A stretch of DNA of 64,000 bases from Polyrhizophydium stewartii (lineage: Eukaryota > Chytridiomycota > Chytridiomycetes > Rhizophydiales), in the NCBI GenBank assembly GCA_027604665.1, contig JADGIZ010000005.1, positions 1 to 64,000 of the forward strand. The letters are read 5' to 3'. The notes under the pieces are model-generated. The model saw nothing but the letters and a program-made list of their open reading frames with translations. It was not told the DNA's origin and searched no databases. Each line of letters opens with the position of its first letter. The first letter of the stretch is position 1. Of the stretch, positions 9,316 through 25,100 are shown one piece after another. The position numbers and the translations under genes were made by a program.

Positions 9316-11474
9316 ATGCCCAAATCGCCTGCTGGCCCGCGTCAGCTGCGGCTGTCGGACATGTGGAAGAGCTTCCCGCAGAGCCGGCCGCCCCATGCAG
9401 CGACGCCGGCCGATGCGATGCGCCGCCCCCCTGCCGCCCCGCCCGCGGGCAGCGGAGCAGGGCCAGCGCGGCCGCCGGCACCGCCCGTGGCTCGCGGGGC
9501 ACCAGGCCCGGTGGTGCAGCGCCGCGAGCAGGGCATCGACACGGACCCGCAGCAGGGCGTCGCCAGTCCGACCAGTGGCAGCGAGGACGGCGGCGGCGAC
9601 GGTCTGACGTTCGAGGACGTCAGCGGCGTCTCGCTTGGCCCCGGCGACCGCATCCCCCTGCCAATCCCCGGGCAGGGCCAGGACGGAGGCGCGGAGCGGC
9701 GGCGGACACGCCTGGAGGAGCAGTATGCGGGCATCAGGCAGCTGGCCGGCTCGCCCGACCTCGAGGTGTGCCCGGCACGCACGCCACAGCCCCGAGCGCC
9801 AGCTGACGTTGGTCGCCCGTGCAGACACTGATGCGGGTCGTCACGCTCGGCGCGCAGGCCGAGAGTGACGCCGACCAGCTTGTCGGCTTCCTGATGGAGG
9901 AGGACGCAAAGTATATGGACCTCGTTGTGCCGTTCGTGGCGCGGCTGGCACTCGAACTCGCGGATCTGTTCCCGCTGGGCCTCGCCAGGCTGCCGCGCGG
10001 CGTCAACCGATCCGTGACGCTCACGCAGCGCCAGGTGCGCTGGGACTGATTGCTGTGGATCATCCCAGCATGCAGCAGCTGACGGCCGACGGTGCATGCA
10101 GATTGCATCGCTGCTAGCACATGGCTTCTTTTGCACGTTCGACCACCGCCGTCGCCCGGCGTTCTACCCATTCATCAACTTTGATATGCTGTATTCGGGC
10201 CATCCCGACAGGCCGAGCTCGACAAAATACCGAGCCAAGCTCAAGTTCATCTTCCACTACTTTGACTGCGTGCGGATCCAAGGCAGGCTGCGATCGCAAG
10301 GCTGTCCTGTGCACCAACCGCGGGCAGGTTTCGCTGACCGTACCACACAGACCCGCAAGGCTCGGTCACATTCCACCGCCAGTGCATTCCGGACCACCTC
10401 GTGCCGGACTGGGCCCAGCTCGGCACGCTGCCGCTTTGCGATGTCACATTCAGCCAAAAGAACATTGAGGATCTCCGCGATACGACGCAAGTCGACTTTG
10501 CAAACAAGTTCATTGGCGGTGGCGTGCTCGGATCAGTGCGTTTCACGGTGGATGTTTAATTGCATTGCTTCTGGTTGTTCTGACACATCAGTGCGCGGAA
10601 TGCTCGTGCAGGGCTTTGTGCAAGAAGAGATTCTATTCATGGTCATGCCCGAGCTGATTGCCGCGTGTGCCATTGCAGAGCGCCTTGATCCCAATGAGGC
10701 ATTGTTTATGATTGGCGCGCAGCGATACTCGGACTACTCTGGATACAGCGGCTCGACGCGATGGGCCGGCCCGCACAACGACCTCCTGCCCGTGTGAGCG
10801 CGCGGATCACAGCTCGCGGTGACCTGCATTACAAGCTAACGCGGTTGCCCCCGCAGAGACGAGCGCGGCCGCCGCAGACGCGAGATGGTTGGAATCGACG
10901 CCGAGCACTTTTCGCGCCGGAACAGCAGCAAGGAGTTCTCGCCCGAGTGTGTGGCGCGCGAGCTCTGCAAGGCGTATGCGGGCTTCTGCCACTCGGGCGA
11001 GAGCTTTCTGCCGACTAATGCACCCATCGCGACGGGCAACTGGGGTGCGCCGGCCTTGGCCCGCCTGCGAGCGAGATCGCGTGCTGACTCGGCCGGCGAG
11101 TGCAGGCTGCGGTGCATTCTGCGGAAGCCTCGAGCTCAAGTCGCTCATCCAGATCATGGCCGCCTCGATGGCCGGCCGCAACCTAGTCTATTGCCCGTTT
11201 GACCAGACGCAGTTTGCCGACGACATGATGTCGATGCTTGCGCAGCTGCGGGCGAGCGGGGTCACCGTCGGTGCGCTGCGCCTCGTTTGTAGCATGCGCA
11301 ACCTTGCGTCAACGCTGACGCTCGGCCGGTGCAGGCAAGCTGTTCAAACTGATTGGTGCATTCCATCGCGAATCGTTTGGCGACAATCGCGCGACCACGA
11401 GCAGGAGCCTGTTCTTCTTTCTGCGCAAGCGCCTCGGGTATGACGCGCGCGCAGCGGCAGCGACAGAGGCATGA
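9316..11474 (+). CDS. PARG: Poly(ADP-ribose) glycohydrolase
   Basis: PARG removes poly(ADP-ribose) chains in the DNA damage response. Exons: 9316..9765, 9825..10034, 10102..10282, 10351..10535, 10612..10793, 10857..11044, 11106..11270, 11335..11474; 566 aa. The catalytic signature is GGGVLGSGFVQEEI (about residues 336-349, with the paired glutamates), reconstituted across an intron. TGNWGCGAF, also split by an intron, and HYFDCVRIQ/PQGSVTFHRQ match animal PARG. The N-terminal 150 residues are Pro/Gly-rich and disordered, but begin with RQLRLSDMWKSF, a degenerate PCNA-interacting (PIP-box-like) sequence. Intron 3 uses a GC donor. An in-frame Met at 9274 would add 14 residues; 9316 has the better CACC context. 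Confidence 0.92.
10283..10350 (+). other. GC-AG intron (donor GCAGGC), PARG
   Basis: Phase 1 is required to join RIQ to the conserved DPQGSVTF block. The nearby GTGCGG at 10271 is phase 0 and would break the frame. CGCTGACC lies about 20 nt before the acceptor. Confidence 0.7.
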
Positions 11475-11568
11475 GCGTGAAGAGAGGCACATAAAAGCCG
11501 TGCGCTTGCAGACGCACAAATCGGCCTTTATTAGACTGACATTGCTCCGATGCGTGTCAATCTTGAGC

Positions 11569-14500
11569 TCAGAACGCAACGCGGTTGCGCATGTCCTCGA
11601 GCTTCTTGCCGATCTCGGCGACACTGCGATCGAGCTGCTCCGCGACAGTGCGCTTCTTGTCGTTGGGCATCTGGTTGAACTGCTCGCACAGATCGCCGTC
11701 GACGGTGGCTCGCACGGGGGTGTAGAACGAGCGGAAGGCCAGGTGCTCGCGACCACACAGCGGGCGGTATTCGTTGCGCATGGCCATCTCGAGCGACTGG
11801 TAAAAGTCAACGTCCTCCTTGGTCTGGAACGGAATCAGCAGGCCAACGCCGCCGAGAAGCGTCGTGTACAAAATGACATCGCGGCCGCCCGGAATCAGCG
11901 CTGTCTTTGTGAGCGACATGACCGACTCGGCCACGAAAAAGTCGGCCTCGTGCGAGAACTTGTGCGATGCGCCTTGCAGCACGCCGCGCTCGAACATGGC
12001 GCGACTGCCCGTTTCGTCGCTGTCGACCTCCTCCGAGACCTTTTGCGGCAGGCGGTTCACAAAGATGTTGCCAAACTTGTCACCGCCGACCACGGTGTCG
12101 TAGTCGACCATGAGCATGCTTGTCATCCAGCGCGGCATCGTGTCGTCGGCAAATATGACGATGCGGTTGTCAAAGTCGCGGTACATGGCAAAGTGCACCG
12201 ACTCTTGAGCATCGGCCGCGATGATGCGGTTGCCGATCGCCTGCAGCGAGACGACGTTGGTCGGGAATCCTCGCCCCTCGCACTTGCGGAGCAGCTTCTT
12301 CTTGCCAAGATCATAAATCCGGACCACCTTGCCCATGCCCACCAAGAGGCGACCGTTGAAAGTCGTCACGGCACGCGGAATCCCGTCAACAGGCGTCTGA
12401 AAGCACAGACGCGTTAGCCCTCGTATGCCACTCTGCTGCGACGGCGCGTGCAGCAGGAGCGGCTGCCGCAACAAGAGCGCAGGCCCAAGACAGCTTGCCT
12501 TGTGCACAAACTCAAGAGCCGATCCATCTGGCGTTAGCCTGTACACGCGGAGGAAGCCGCTCGTGAATGACGGCGGGCTCAGCGCAACATCTGTGGCCGT
12601 GCCGACAATGATGTGCGTCGTTGTAGGGCTCGACGAAAAGATGCACGATGTGACACTGGCGGGCAGCGCTCCAGATCAGCATCCAGGCGTCAAAAAGCGG
12701 CTTCTGAGTGCGACATCAGACCCACCAGAATGCGGCCTCGTTGTCATCAAGCTCCTCAATGAACGACGTTTCGCCGTGAATAGGATTGAGCACGCGGATG
12801 CACGACGCCCACTTGCCCTGAGGCGCCTTGGGAAGACCAAAGATCTCCACAGGCAGCTCCTCGGGAACGTTCCCCTCTTCCTCGGCGTCTGCGGACTGCA
12901 CAACGGTCAGCGGTGCTTTAAAGCACGCAGCAGCCACGGCGTGAACAGAGCATTACCTTGCTATCGAGGATCTTTGTGCGGTCCGACGGGCAGTAGGTGC
13001 CGTTGTCGGACTCCACAATGATGAAGTTACGGCTGACTTCGTCAAAGATAAAGCGGCGCGGCGTATACTTGAGTGGGATCGAGATCTGGTTGAAGACATT
13101 GCCCAGCCGTTCCGGGTTCAGGATGCGGAGTGTGTTACCCGCGATCGCGACGATGCCCTCGGGATGGAGCTCCGACGTGAAGCTCGATGCAAACTCGAGC
13201 GCCTCGTATCTGCGGCGCATGTTTGTGGTCAACATCTGCGCCGCTTACAGCGAGCCAGCCAAAGCAAATGCTCACGAAAGAGGGATCAGCTTCGCACGCG
13301 ACTGGTAGTTGTACGACAGCCATGGGCGACTCGAGAGCGCCAGCAAGGCCGGTGCGCCTTGAACCTTGGTCAAGAAGAGCCTCACTGGCCTCGTGCCGAG
13401 AAAACGCATGCGGGTGTCGGACAGAATGCCGGTGACGGCGTCGACGCTCGTGCGCATGAGCACGCCATTTTGCAAGCCGATGTTGAGGAACAGCGCGACG
13501 AGTCCCGTTGTGGAGTCGGACATTTCGAGCAGAGCGAGCGATTCGGGTATGGCGCTGAGGGCCTGCATGCTGAGCGGCTGCAGACACGTGTTGGCCTCGA
13601 CCGAGAGCATGCGCACAGTGCTGTCGCTGCAGCCAACGGCAAGATACCGCGCACGCTGGCGGCCCTCGTGGATGGGGCTGAATGCCAGCGACGTCACAGG
13701 CGCCGACATGCCGACGCGCTCCTGGAACTCGTTCAGGTGGCCGCCAAAGTCGAGCTCAAAGTACACAATATCCTGGTTGGACAGGGAAATGGCTACCTGC
13801 CGCTTGCTGCACGCAGCGCGCACGATGCTGTGCGGCGCCGGCGCACGCCACTCGCTGACGCGGCGGTCGGCGCGAATGTAGCGGATTCCGTTGGGGTACA
13901 CCTGCACGAGCGAGTCGTCGCCGAGCTGCGCAACGCACAGGGTCGACGCGTTCACATTGAATCCCGAGTCGGTGACCTCCATGACGCTTTCTCCGATCGA
14001 GAGCACGAGTGTGTCCTTGGCAAACGAAATGACAATGTACGTGTCAAACTCGTCGGCCGCGGTGCGGCGCACGGTCCAGACGGCGTTGGGCTTTCCGGGA
14101 AGCTCTTCGGACGCAATCTCGCTGACTTCGAGGCCGTGGCGCAGGATGCGGAAAGTGGAACGAGCACCGCGGCCACATATCGCATAGATCTGCGGCGTTT
14201 CGTCCTCTGTGAGGTTGAGCACCTTGGACTCGATCATCGGGCACAGCGACTCGACCTCGTCGACGGGCGAGAGGTTCGTCATCTCGCGCGCAGTGAACAT
14301 GACGTTGCTGAGTGTCGAGAAATCCAGACTCTCGTCATCTTGCGGGAAGTCGGCGCTCTGGTACTCGACCTGCGTCGTGTCGTCGTCGCCCAAGTTCTCG
14401 ATCTGGTAAAGCGTGCTGCGTATAGGCACGCGCTCCAGCAGATTAGCGTCCACGTCGTCTAATTCTACAAGCGCACACACGCTCGGACAGCGGTCTTACT

Positions 14501-15864
14501 GGTTGCCAAACTCGCTCACGGCAAAGAGGAAACCAGACTTGAGCAGCCACATGCCGGACATTACCGGAAGCGTCTCGTAGTATTTTATCCGAATGTTCTG
14601 GACCGTGGAAATGACGCCGTCTGTTGGCGGCGTGTAGTCAAGCTTGATCTTGAAGACGTCGCCCATTTCCGTCTGGACAAGGATAAAGAAGTCGCGCTTC
14701 AGCCGGTGCACGACGCTCGAGACAATGATGACGCGGCCGTTTGTGCCCGGCACTGAAGCCTCGGCCGACTTGCCAGGGCTCGCGCCTGCCAGTGGCGTCG
14801 TGAGCGGATCCGGGCGGTGCGGGATCGGCACACGCAGGGACGGTTGGCCCATGTGCTTCCATGTAATGAAGCCCTCTGAGCACACGAGCACGCCCGATGG
14901 CCCGTCCGTGCCGCCGGGCACAGCGATGAGGTGGTTCGACGACCGATGGATCGGCTCGCTCCACTTGCGCACAACATGGTTCAGACCAAGATCCAGCTCG
15001 TAGTACGTTAGCATCTTCTCGGCCTCGCGCGCAGCGCGGCCGGACGGGTCTTGGTCTGCGTCCGAGTAGTCGACCTCGATGCTTGCAAAGATGGGGTTCT
15101 CGTATCCGACATCAACACCAATGATGGTGTGGCAGATTGTGGAACTCTTGTGCGCCTCAAGTGGCGACGAGATCGTCAGGCGCATGGATGAGTCTCGGTT
15201 GAGGATGTAAACCAGCTTCTGCTTGTCCATGGCGCCTAGAGCGGAAAGGGTCAGTCAGCAGCGAGCGGTCAGGACCAGACGGCGCAGCAGGCACGGCGCA
15301 CCGATCATGAAGGCGCGGCCCTTGGGGTCTGCGGCAATGTACTGGCCGGGCACGATCCGGCGGGCGCCGCTCTTGCCGAATGTCTCCTGGTGGACTTTGT
15401 CGAAGACGTTCTTGGCAGGATTGTACTCGAGGATGACGACGCGGCCAGAGTCCGAGCCGACGACAACGTAGTCTGTCGCGCGCATGCCACGGCGAGCGCG
15501 AGCAGTAGGCACACAGAGGCGCACGGCAACGGCAGCGCAGGCACACGCTGGTCAGCCGCTCCGCGCACACTGGGCGCAGCCGCTCCCGGGCAGCCGGGAT
15601 CGCGACCGGCGCTCAGCAGCGCGAGATCTTGGACGCACCTTTGGACGAGCCCGTCAGGCGGAAGGCCGCCAGCGAACGCACGAGGCCGAAGACCTGGTGC
15701 GTGAGCACCGAGACGACCTTGCCCGTCTTGGGGTCGGGCCGCAGCAGCTCGAGCACCGTGTTGCGAGCAACAACGAGCTCCTGCTGCTTGCGGCCCGAGA
15801 AGTTGCCGATGGCCGAGGCGTTGATTGCCTGGCCGGGCTGGAGCGTCACGTTGTACAGATGCAT
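11569..15864 (-). CDS. SF3B3: Splicing factor 3B subunit 3 (SF3b130/Rse1)
   Basis: SF3B3 is a three-beta-propeller scaffold of the U2 snRNP SF3b complex, required for branch-point recognition. Exons: complement 15639..15864, 15302..15472, 14500..15235, 13276..14415, 12957..13209, 12726..12895, 12499..12655, 11569..12396; 1226 aa, close to the human 1217. Diagnostic segments run colinearly: [124 protein letters not shown] and [11 protein letters not shown] at the C terminus. All eight exons join in phase; the last intron uses a GC donor. It is convergent with PARG (94 bp between stops). Confidence 0.97.
12397..12498 (-). other. GC-AG intron (donor GCAAGC), SF3B3, stop-free
   Basis: It removes 34 residues that interrupt the conserved [14 protein letters not shown] junction. 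The intron is 102 nt, a multiple of three without stop codons, so retention would insert 34 residues in frame. GGCTAACGC lies before the TTTCAG acceptor. Confidence 0.8.
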
Positions 15865-16103
15865 CGCCTAGCAGCCGTGTGCGTGCAGTGCGTGTCGCTT
15901 GCGTTGGTTGCGGTGCGAGCGGCCCGGGCGGGTCGCAAGGTCAAGGGACGCTGGGGCCGCGGGCGTGTCGGCAAGCCGGCGGCTGCCGGTTCTTTGTTCA
16001 GGTTGTTCTCACCAGAAACCGGCGCAACGGGCTAGAGGCCGGCGGGATCTGGCCGAGATGCGCCGAGCGAGTCTTGTCGGGCGAGCGGGCAGGCTGCGCG
16101 AGT
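15865..16103. other. Intergenic, SF3B3 promoter / DHX33 3' region
   Basis: 239 bp between the SF3B3 start and the DHX33 stop, both on the minus strand. Nothing recognised in it. Confidence 0.5.
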
Positions 16104-19085
<2,982 letters not shown>

Positions 19086-19105
19086 CGATGGGAAACTTGG
19101 CCAAG

Positions 19106-22100
19106 ATGTCGATCGCAGAGCCCGATCCCGTCGACGCCGAGGTGCGCGCCGCCCGCCCGTGGGCACTGCATGCTGGTGCGCGGCACTGACGCGGCCGCCA
19201 CGCACCGCCAGTTCCTTGCGCTCCCGCCGCTGCAGGTCGACGTCAAGGCCACGGTGTCGCCGGCGCCTCTGGACCCTCCGGCGCATGCGTCGCTGCTGGT
19301 GTGCTCGAACCGACACGGCTTCCTTGTCCACGGCACCAACGACGGTGCGTGCAGCGCCGCTGCTCCCGCAGGCCCGCCCGCTGCTGACACATGCTCGTAC
19401 GCCCCCTGCTCGACCCGCCCCTCTGCGCGGCCCGCGGCTGCACCGCAGGCCTGGGCTTCGTCCGCACCGAGCCGCTTCTCACCGCCGTCCGAAACGCCGA
19501 GCCGGGCACCAGGGTCAGGCCGCCTGCGGGCTCGGCCGCATCGGTCCCGCTCGCCGCAGGCCCCGCCACGCATGTCGCACTCGCCGGCAACGAGCTCACG
19601 GTCTTTGCTGCCTCGGCCGGAGGCGCCCTGGTCGCCTTCTCCGCCGCGTCGCTGGCTGCGTCGGTGCGCTGCCGGCTGTCCGACACCCGCCGTCCACGTC
19701 TGGTGCTGACGCAGCAGTCCGCCTCCCCCGACCTGCAGATCGATGCCTCACCTGCAACGCCGCTCGAATCTACCACGGTCCCCGGCGGCGACGTGCGTGC
19801 GCTCAAGGCTAACCCAGACCCCAACTCGGCCCAGATCGCGGTGCTCTCCTCGGATGGCGCTGTGCGCTTCGTTGACTTTGCATCCAACGCATTCAAGGTC
19901 GGCAACCCCGTCCCGATCGAGGGCATCACGGACATCGACTGGTTCCCCCGGGGCAAACAGCTCGCGTGCGGCACCAGCTCGAACAAAGTGATCCAGATCA
20001 CCCCCGCCGGGCAGATCAAGCGCGAGTACGGACCTCCTCCGGACATTGCCGGGGACCACGTCCAGAAGCTGCGCTGGATCGAGGAGCGCGTATTCCTGGT
20101 CATCTACGCCGACACTCCGCCGCAGGACGATGACGTGCCCCAGACCGATGCGTTTGTGCTCCGGCGCGGAGACAAGGACGCCGTGGAGTACACCAAGCTG
20201 GCCGACCCCGCGCTCCCGTTCCGCCTTGAGCGTCCATCGCACCACCATATTGCCACGATCGAAGGCTGGTGCGTGCACACTTGGCTTGCGCACAACCTCA
20301 TCTGGGCTCACTGACCTTATCCCGCCGCGCCGCTTTCCGCCTTCCGCAGGGGAGACAAGGCCAAGCGCATTGTCTTTGTGGCCAATACCACAGCAGCAGA
20401 GGCAGGCGTCATTGGCTGCTCCGAGGACGGCTGGCGGAATTGGTCGCTGGCCGACAACAGCTTGATCAGCATGCCGCTTGACGAGGAAGACCGCGATACC
20501 TGGCCGCTGGGCCTGGCAGTTGACCTGACGAGCACGGTCACGCTGCCGCCCGCGACACCGGACGACCCGCCAGTCCCGCCAATGCCGATTCTGCTGATTC
20601 TGAACAACTTGGGCGACTTGCTTGCGCACCATTGCATCATGTCGAGCGTCAGCGGGCCTTTTCCGTCCATGGTCGAGAAGATCCAGCAGATTCCGGCTGA
20701 CGCAAAGAGTGCGCCAGCAGCAGCTCCGGGACCCTCTCCAGCGGTCGCCCCTGCACCTGCCGCGGCCAAGTCGCTATTTGGCGCCGTGCCCTCGGGCTCG
20801 GCATCGGCGAGCAAGCCGCTGTTCGGCTCCGAACCTTCCAAGCCACTCTCGACGGGCTTTACCTTTGGCGCACCTGCAAGTGACTCCAAGCCTCTTTTCG
20901 GAGCCGAACCCTCGAAGCCGCTGTTTGGGGCAGAGCCATCCAAGCTGACGCCGTCTTCAACGGGATTTACCTTTGGCGCACCCTCAGGCGACTCCAAGCC
21001 AGCCTTTGGGGCAGAGCCTTCAAAGCCGCTCTTTGGCACTGGACCCTCCAAGCAGCCATCGACGACTTCTCTCTTTGGAGCGGCTGCGAGCGGGTCCAAA
21101 CCTCTTTTCGGGGCTGAGCCCTCGAAGCCGCTGTTTGGATCAGAGCCATCCAAGCCACCGCCGACTGGCTTTGCTTTTGGTGCAGCGGCAAGCGACGACA
21201 AGCCATCGGCTGGTGTCTCTGACGATGCAAAGAAACGACCCGACGGCAAAGGACCGGTGCCAGCGCCAGCAACGGCCTCTGCCTCGGCTGCTTCCTCAAT
21301 CAGGCGCAAGCCATCCGCATTCTCAGTGACCGAGTCTGCCCCGCCGCAGCCGGTTGTTGCCAAGCAGCCTGTTGCTGCTGCGTCTGTATCTAAGCCGACT
21401 GCTGTCACTGCGGCTGCCTCTGACAAGGTATCCTCGTCGTCGGGATCGGCATCCCCCGCTCAGGCCGGCTCTGCATCCGCAGCATCGGCCCGATCAAGCA
21501 AGGCGACTCGTGCTCCGGCTGCCGCTGCACCGCCAGCTCCGGCGCCAGAGCCAAAAGAGCCCAAGATCGAGCTTCTTGTTTCCAAGTTCGACGATCTCTA
21601 TCTCGGACTCGAGTCCGACTTTGAAGCTTTCAAGAAATACTCTGCGACCGTGACATCGACGCTCGAGGACGCGCGCCGGCCCAACCCGAATGCCGAGAAC
21701 CTCCCGCTCAAGTCGCTCGCTCTAGGGGATCTGCCGCGCGTCATGTCTGCGGCGCGCGACACGATCGTGCGCATCGAGCATGCTGGCAAGTTGTGCAGCG
21801 CGCTTCGCAGCGCACGCGACGAACTGCTCGCCAGCATGAAGGAGCTTGCCGTCAAGAACAAGGAGTCCAAGTCGCGCCTCGACTTCCTGCTGAAGCGCGA
21901 TCCGGACTGGCTGGCGCCGCCGGGAACGCTTGGCCCCGAGGCAGCCGACATGCGCGTGCGGCTGTTTGCAAAACGGGACCGTGTTGAGGAGATGATTGAC
22001 AGCATCAAGCGCGCCTTAGAGCTGCTCGAGAACAACATTGACCAGCACTCCTCCTCACGCCGCGAGCGCCTCAAGACTTCGGACTGGCAGAGCATCTGCA

Positions 22101-25100
22101 CGACCGTCACGCAGCTGACCAAGTCGGGTCTCGCCGCCTCGCACCGCCTCGATCGCCTGATTATCGAAATGCAGGCCGCCAAGCAGGCCCACAAGTCTGC
22201 CGCCTCCACTGCCGCTGGCCGCCAGCACCTGCGCCGCCCGACCGCGCAGGCTTCTGGCTCTGTCTCGTCGACGCATACATCGCCGACCGCGTTTGGGTCG
22301 AGCAGCGCCCGCAAAGTAGCGCGCACTCCGCGAGGGCCATTTGGCCTGCCGGACGACGAGTCGTTTGCCGACGAGAGCGTCCTATACCCGACTGTCCCGC
22401 TTCTCGCGGACAAGGAAGCGGCCGAAAAGCTCTCCCAGCAGAAAGCGGCGCGAGCCAAGCTCAAGCAGATCCTCGTGCGAGCCGACCGTGTCGTGCCGAT
22501 CAACACGACGGCCACGACAAGCCAGATGCCCAAGGAACTTTTGCGGCGCCAGCTTCCGCCCCGACCTGCCCGACCCCCACCCGTCCCTGTGTCAATCGGT
22601 GCTCCCCACGCCACGCCGACTCTCCAGCCTCCCGCCCCGGCCCGTCCAGACGCCCCAGAAGCTTTGACCCCAATCGCGATCGCCAGCGTTGTCGTGCCAC
22701 TGGCGGCGACCGCGCCTACGTTTGGCAATGCACCTGAAAAGACGGAGCCGGCAAGTGCACTTCAGTTTTCGACATCGAAAGTGGCTATTGCCCCATCTGC
22801 ACCGTTTGGGTCTGCCGCCAAGTCTGGCGAACCAAAACCCGCGACCATGTTTAGCTTCACGGCCGCCGGCGCTGCTGCCCAGTCTGACAAGCCAAGCGCC
22901 GCAACCGCGTTCGCCTTTCCAGTCCCTGCTGCGACTGCCGCTCCTCTGGCCTTTGGCTCTGCCTCGAAGCCTGACGATATGCCGGCATTTGTCTTTGGCT
23001 CCGCCCCATCCGACGCCAAGCCGACGCCCTTGTTCCAGGTCCCGCCATCGGACAAGCCGGCGTTCTTGTTCACTGCCACGGCATCACCCTCGAATGCAGT
23101 GCAGCCTGCGGCTGTGGAGAGCGCCGACAAGGACCTGAAGAGCAAAGACAAGGAGAACAGGAGCGACAGTGGCAGCGAAGGCGGCAATTACGACGAATAC
23201 AACGAAGACGACTACGAGGAGATCCACGGTCCCGAGGACGACGAGAAGGAGTACGACGACTTTCTCGCCGAGAACCCGCAGATGGCCGCCGCAAGTGCAG
23301 CTGCTGCCAAGGCCGAGTCCGCGCCGCCCCCGCCGCCGCCCCCGCCGGGGGAGATCCCCGGGGCCGCGACTGCCAATGCTGCGCCAACGCCGCAGGCCAA
23401 GCAGCCCTCGGCGACGAGCTTCACATTCGCCGCTGCCCCTCAGCCGTTCTCGTTTGTCGCGCCGGCCACAAAGCCCTCGACGCCTGATGCGAAGCCTGGC
23501 GCCACCGCCAGCCCGGGATCTGGCACCAAGACGCACTCGCCCTTTGGCGCCTCGTCGAGCATCTTCAACCAGCCGCCTGCCTTCCCGCTCAGCGGCGACA
23601 GCGCGCCGCCGCCGGCCGTCAGCCCCAGCGGCCTATTCGCCAACATGTCGACGCCTCTGCCAAAGACGATGCCGACAACATTTGGATCTGGCGGCTCACC
23701 CAGCCCGCTTGGCACCGGGTTCAGCTTCGGCGCCAAGCCCGCCGGCGATCAGCTGGCCTTCGCATCCAAGATCCCTGTTGTCGGTGCACGCAAGGCTGAT
23801 GCTGGCGGCAGCGGCGGCGATGCTGAGCAGCCGATCGCTGCACGTCTGCCCGACTTTTCTGCCATCAAGTCGCCCGAGGTGTCCGGCGCCGGTGTCAAGC
23901 TGTCGCCCGCGCCAGCTCCCTCGCCACAGCGTGCGGCCGAGTCTGCCTCGCCGACGCCGGCGCCTGCATCGCCTCCCAAGATGTCGTACTCTGCGGTTGC
24001 CAAGCAGCCAACTGCAGCCCCCACGGCGCCGATTGTTGCTGTTGCGACCGCATCTGTGCACAAGGACGACCATGAGCAGGACGACTACGACGACGCTGAT
24101 GAAGAGGGCGAGGATGCCGAGGCGCAAGAGTCAGCAGCAGATGCGGACGCGGATCAGGAAGGCGAAGGCGACGTTGCGAACGCCGAAGACGAGGAGGAGG
24201 TCGTCGAAAGCGAAAGCGAGGACGAGGAAGAAGAGTCGCAAGTCGAAGACGAGGACGACGAGCTGCAAGTCGAAGATCCAGACGACGAAGCGCCAGCCGA
24301 AGATGCGGACAACGAAGCGCAAGTCGAGGACGCAGAAAGGGAAGAGGCGGCCGATGGCGATGCTTCAGACCAGTCATTCGAAGGGCACAACGAGGATGAC
24401 GACGCTCCCCCGACCGACCAGACGCCGACCCAAGGCAGCCACGTCCAGCTGGTGGCCGAGCGTGAGCCGAGACCCGCAGCGATTGACGTCCACGAGGAAG
24501 CCAGCACTGTTGGTGATGACGAATCTCGCGCGAACTACACCCACAGCGATTCCAGCTGGCTGCACTCCTCTACTCGAGCGCGCGAGGTCCAGCAGGCCGG
24601 CGCCATTGGTGGACCGGACGACAGCGCGCCGGTGGGCGTGCCCGAGGAGCTGACAGAGTCGGAAATCAATGCTGGCGGGGAACCTCAGGCGCCAAGCTCA
24701 TTCAATATGGGCTCGGCGTTTGGCTCGTTCGAGATTGTCGACAAGAGCGCACCGGGTGGGCGGCCCGAGACTCGGATGGCCGACACGGACGCGGATCCTC
24801 AGGCGTCTGCCGTCCCACAGGGCCTAGAGTCGCTTTCGGGAATCGACTTTGGCCTGGGATCGTCGGCGCCAAAGAAGTCTGTCAACCCGATGTTTGCCGT
24901 TGCCGCTGGCGCAGCCGCGGCCCCACCCGCGCGTCCTTCTGAGGGCGGCTTTGGAGCAAGTGCATTTGGCGGGTCTGCATTCGGCAAGCCTTCCGAGCCT
25001 GGCTCAGGCCCAACATCGTTCGGAAGCTTTGTCAAGAAGGACGACGCAAAGCCCGCTTTTGGCCAGCCCAGCTTTGGCCAGCCAGCCACCTCTACACCTG

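Noticed and set aside
23169..24653. 494-codon frame inside NUP214
   Set aside because: Arg/Ser-rich +1/+2 shadow of the nucleoporin's acidic and Pro-rich regions.
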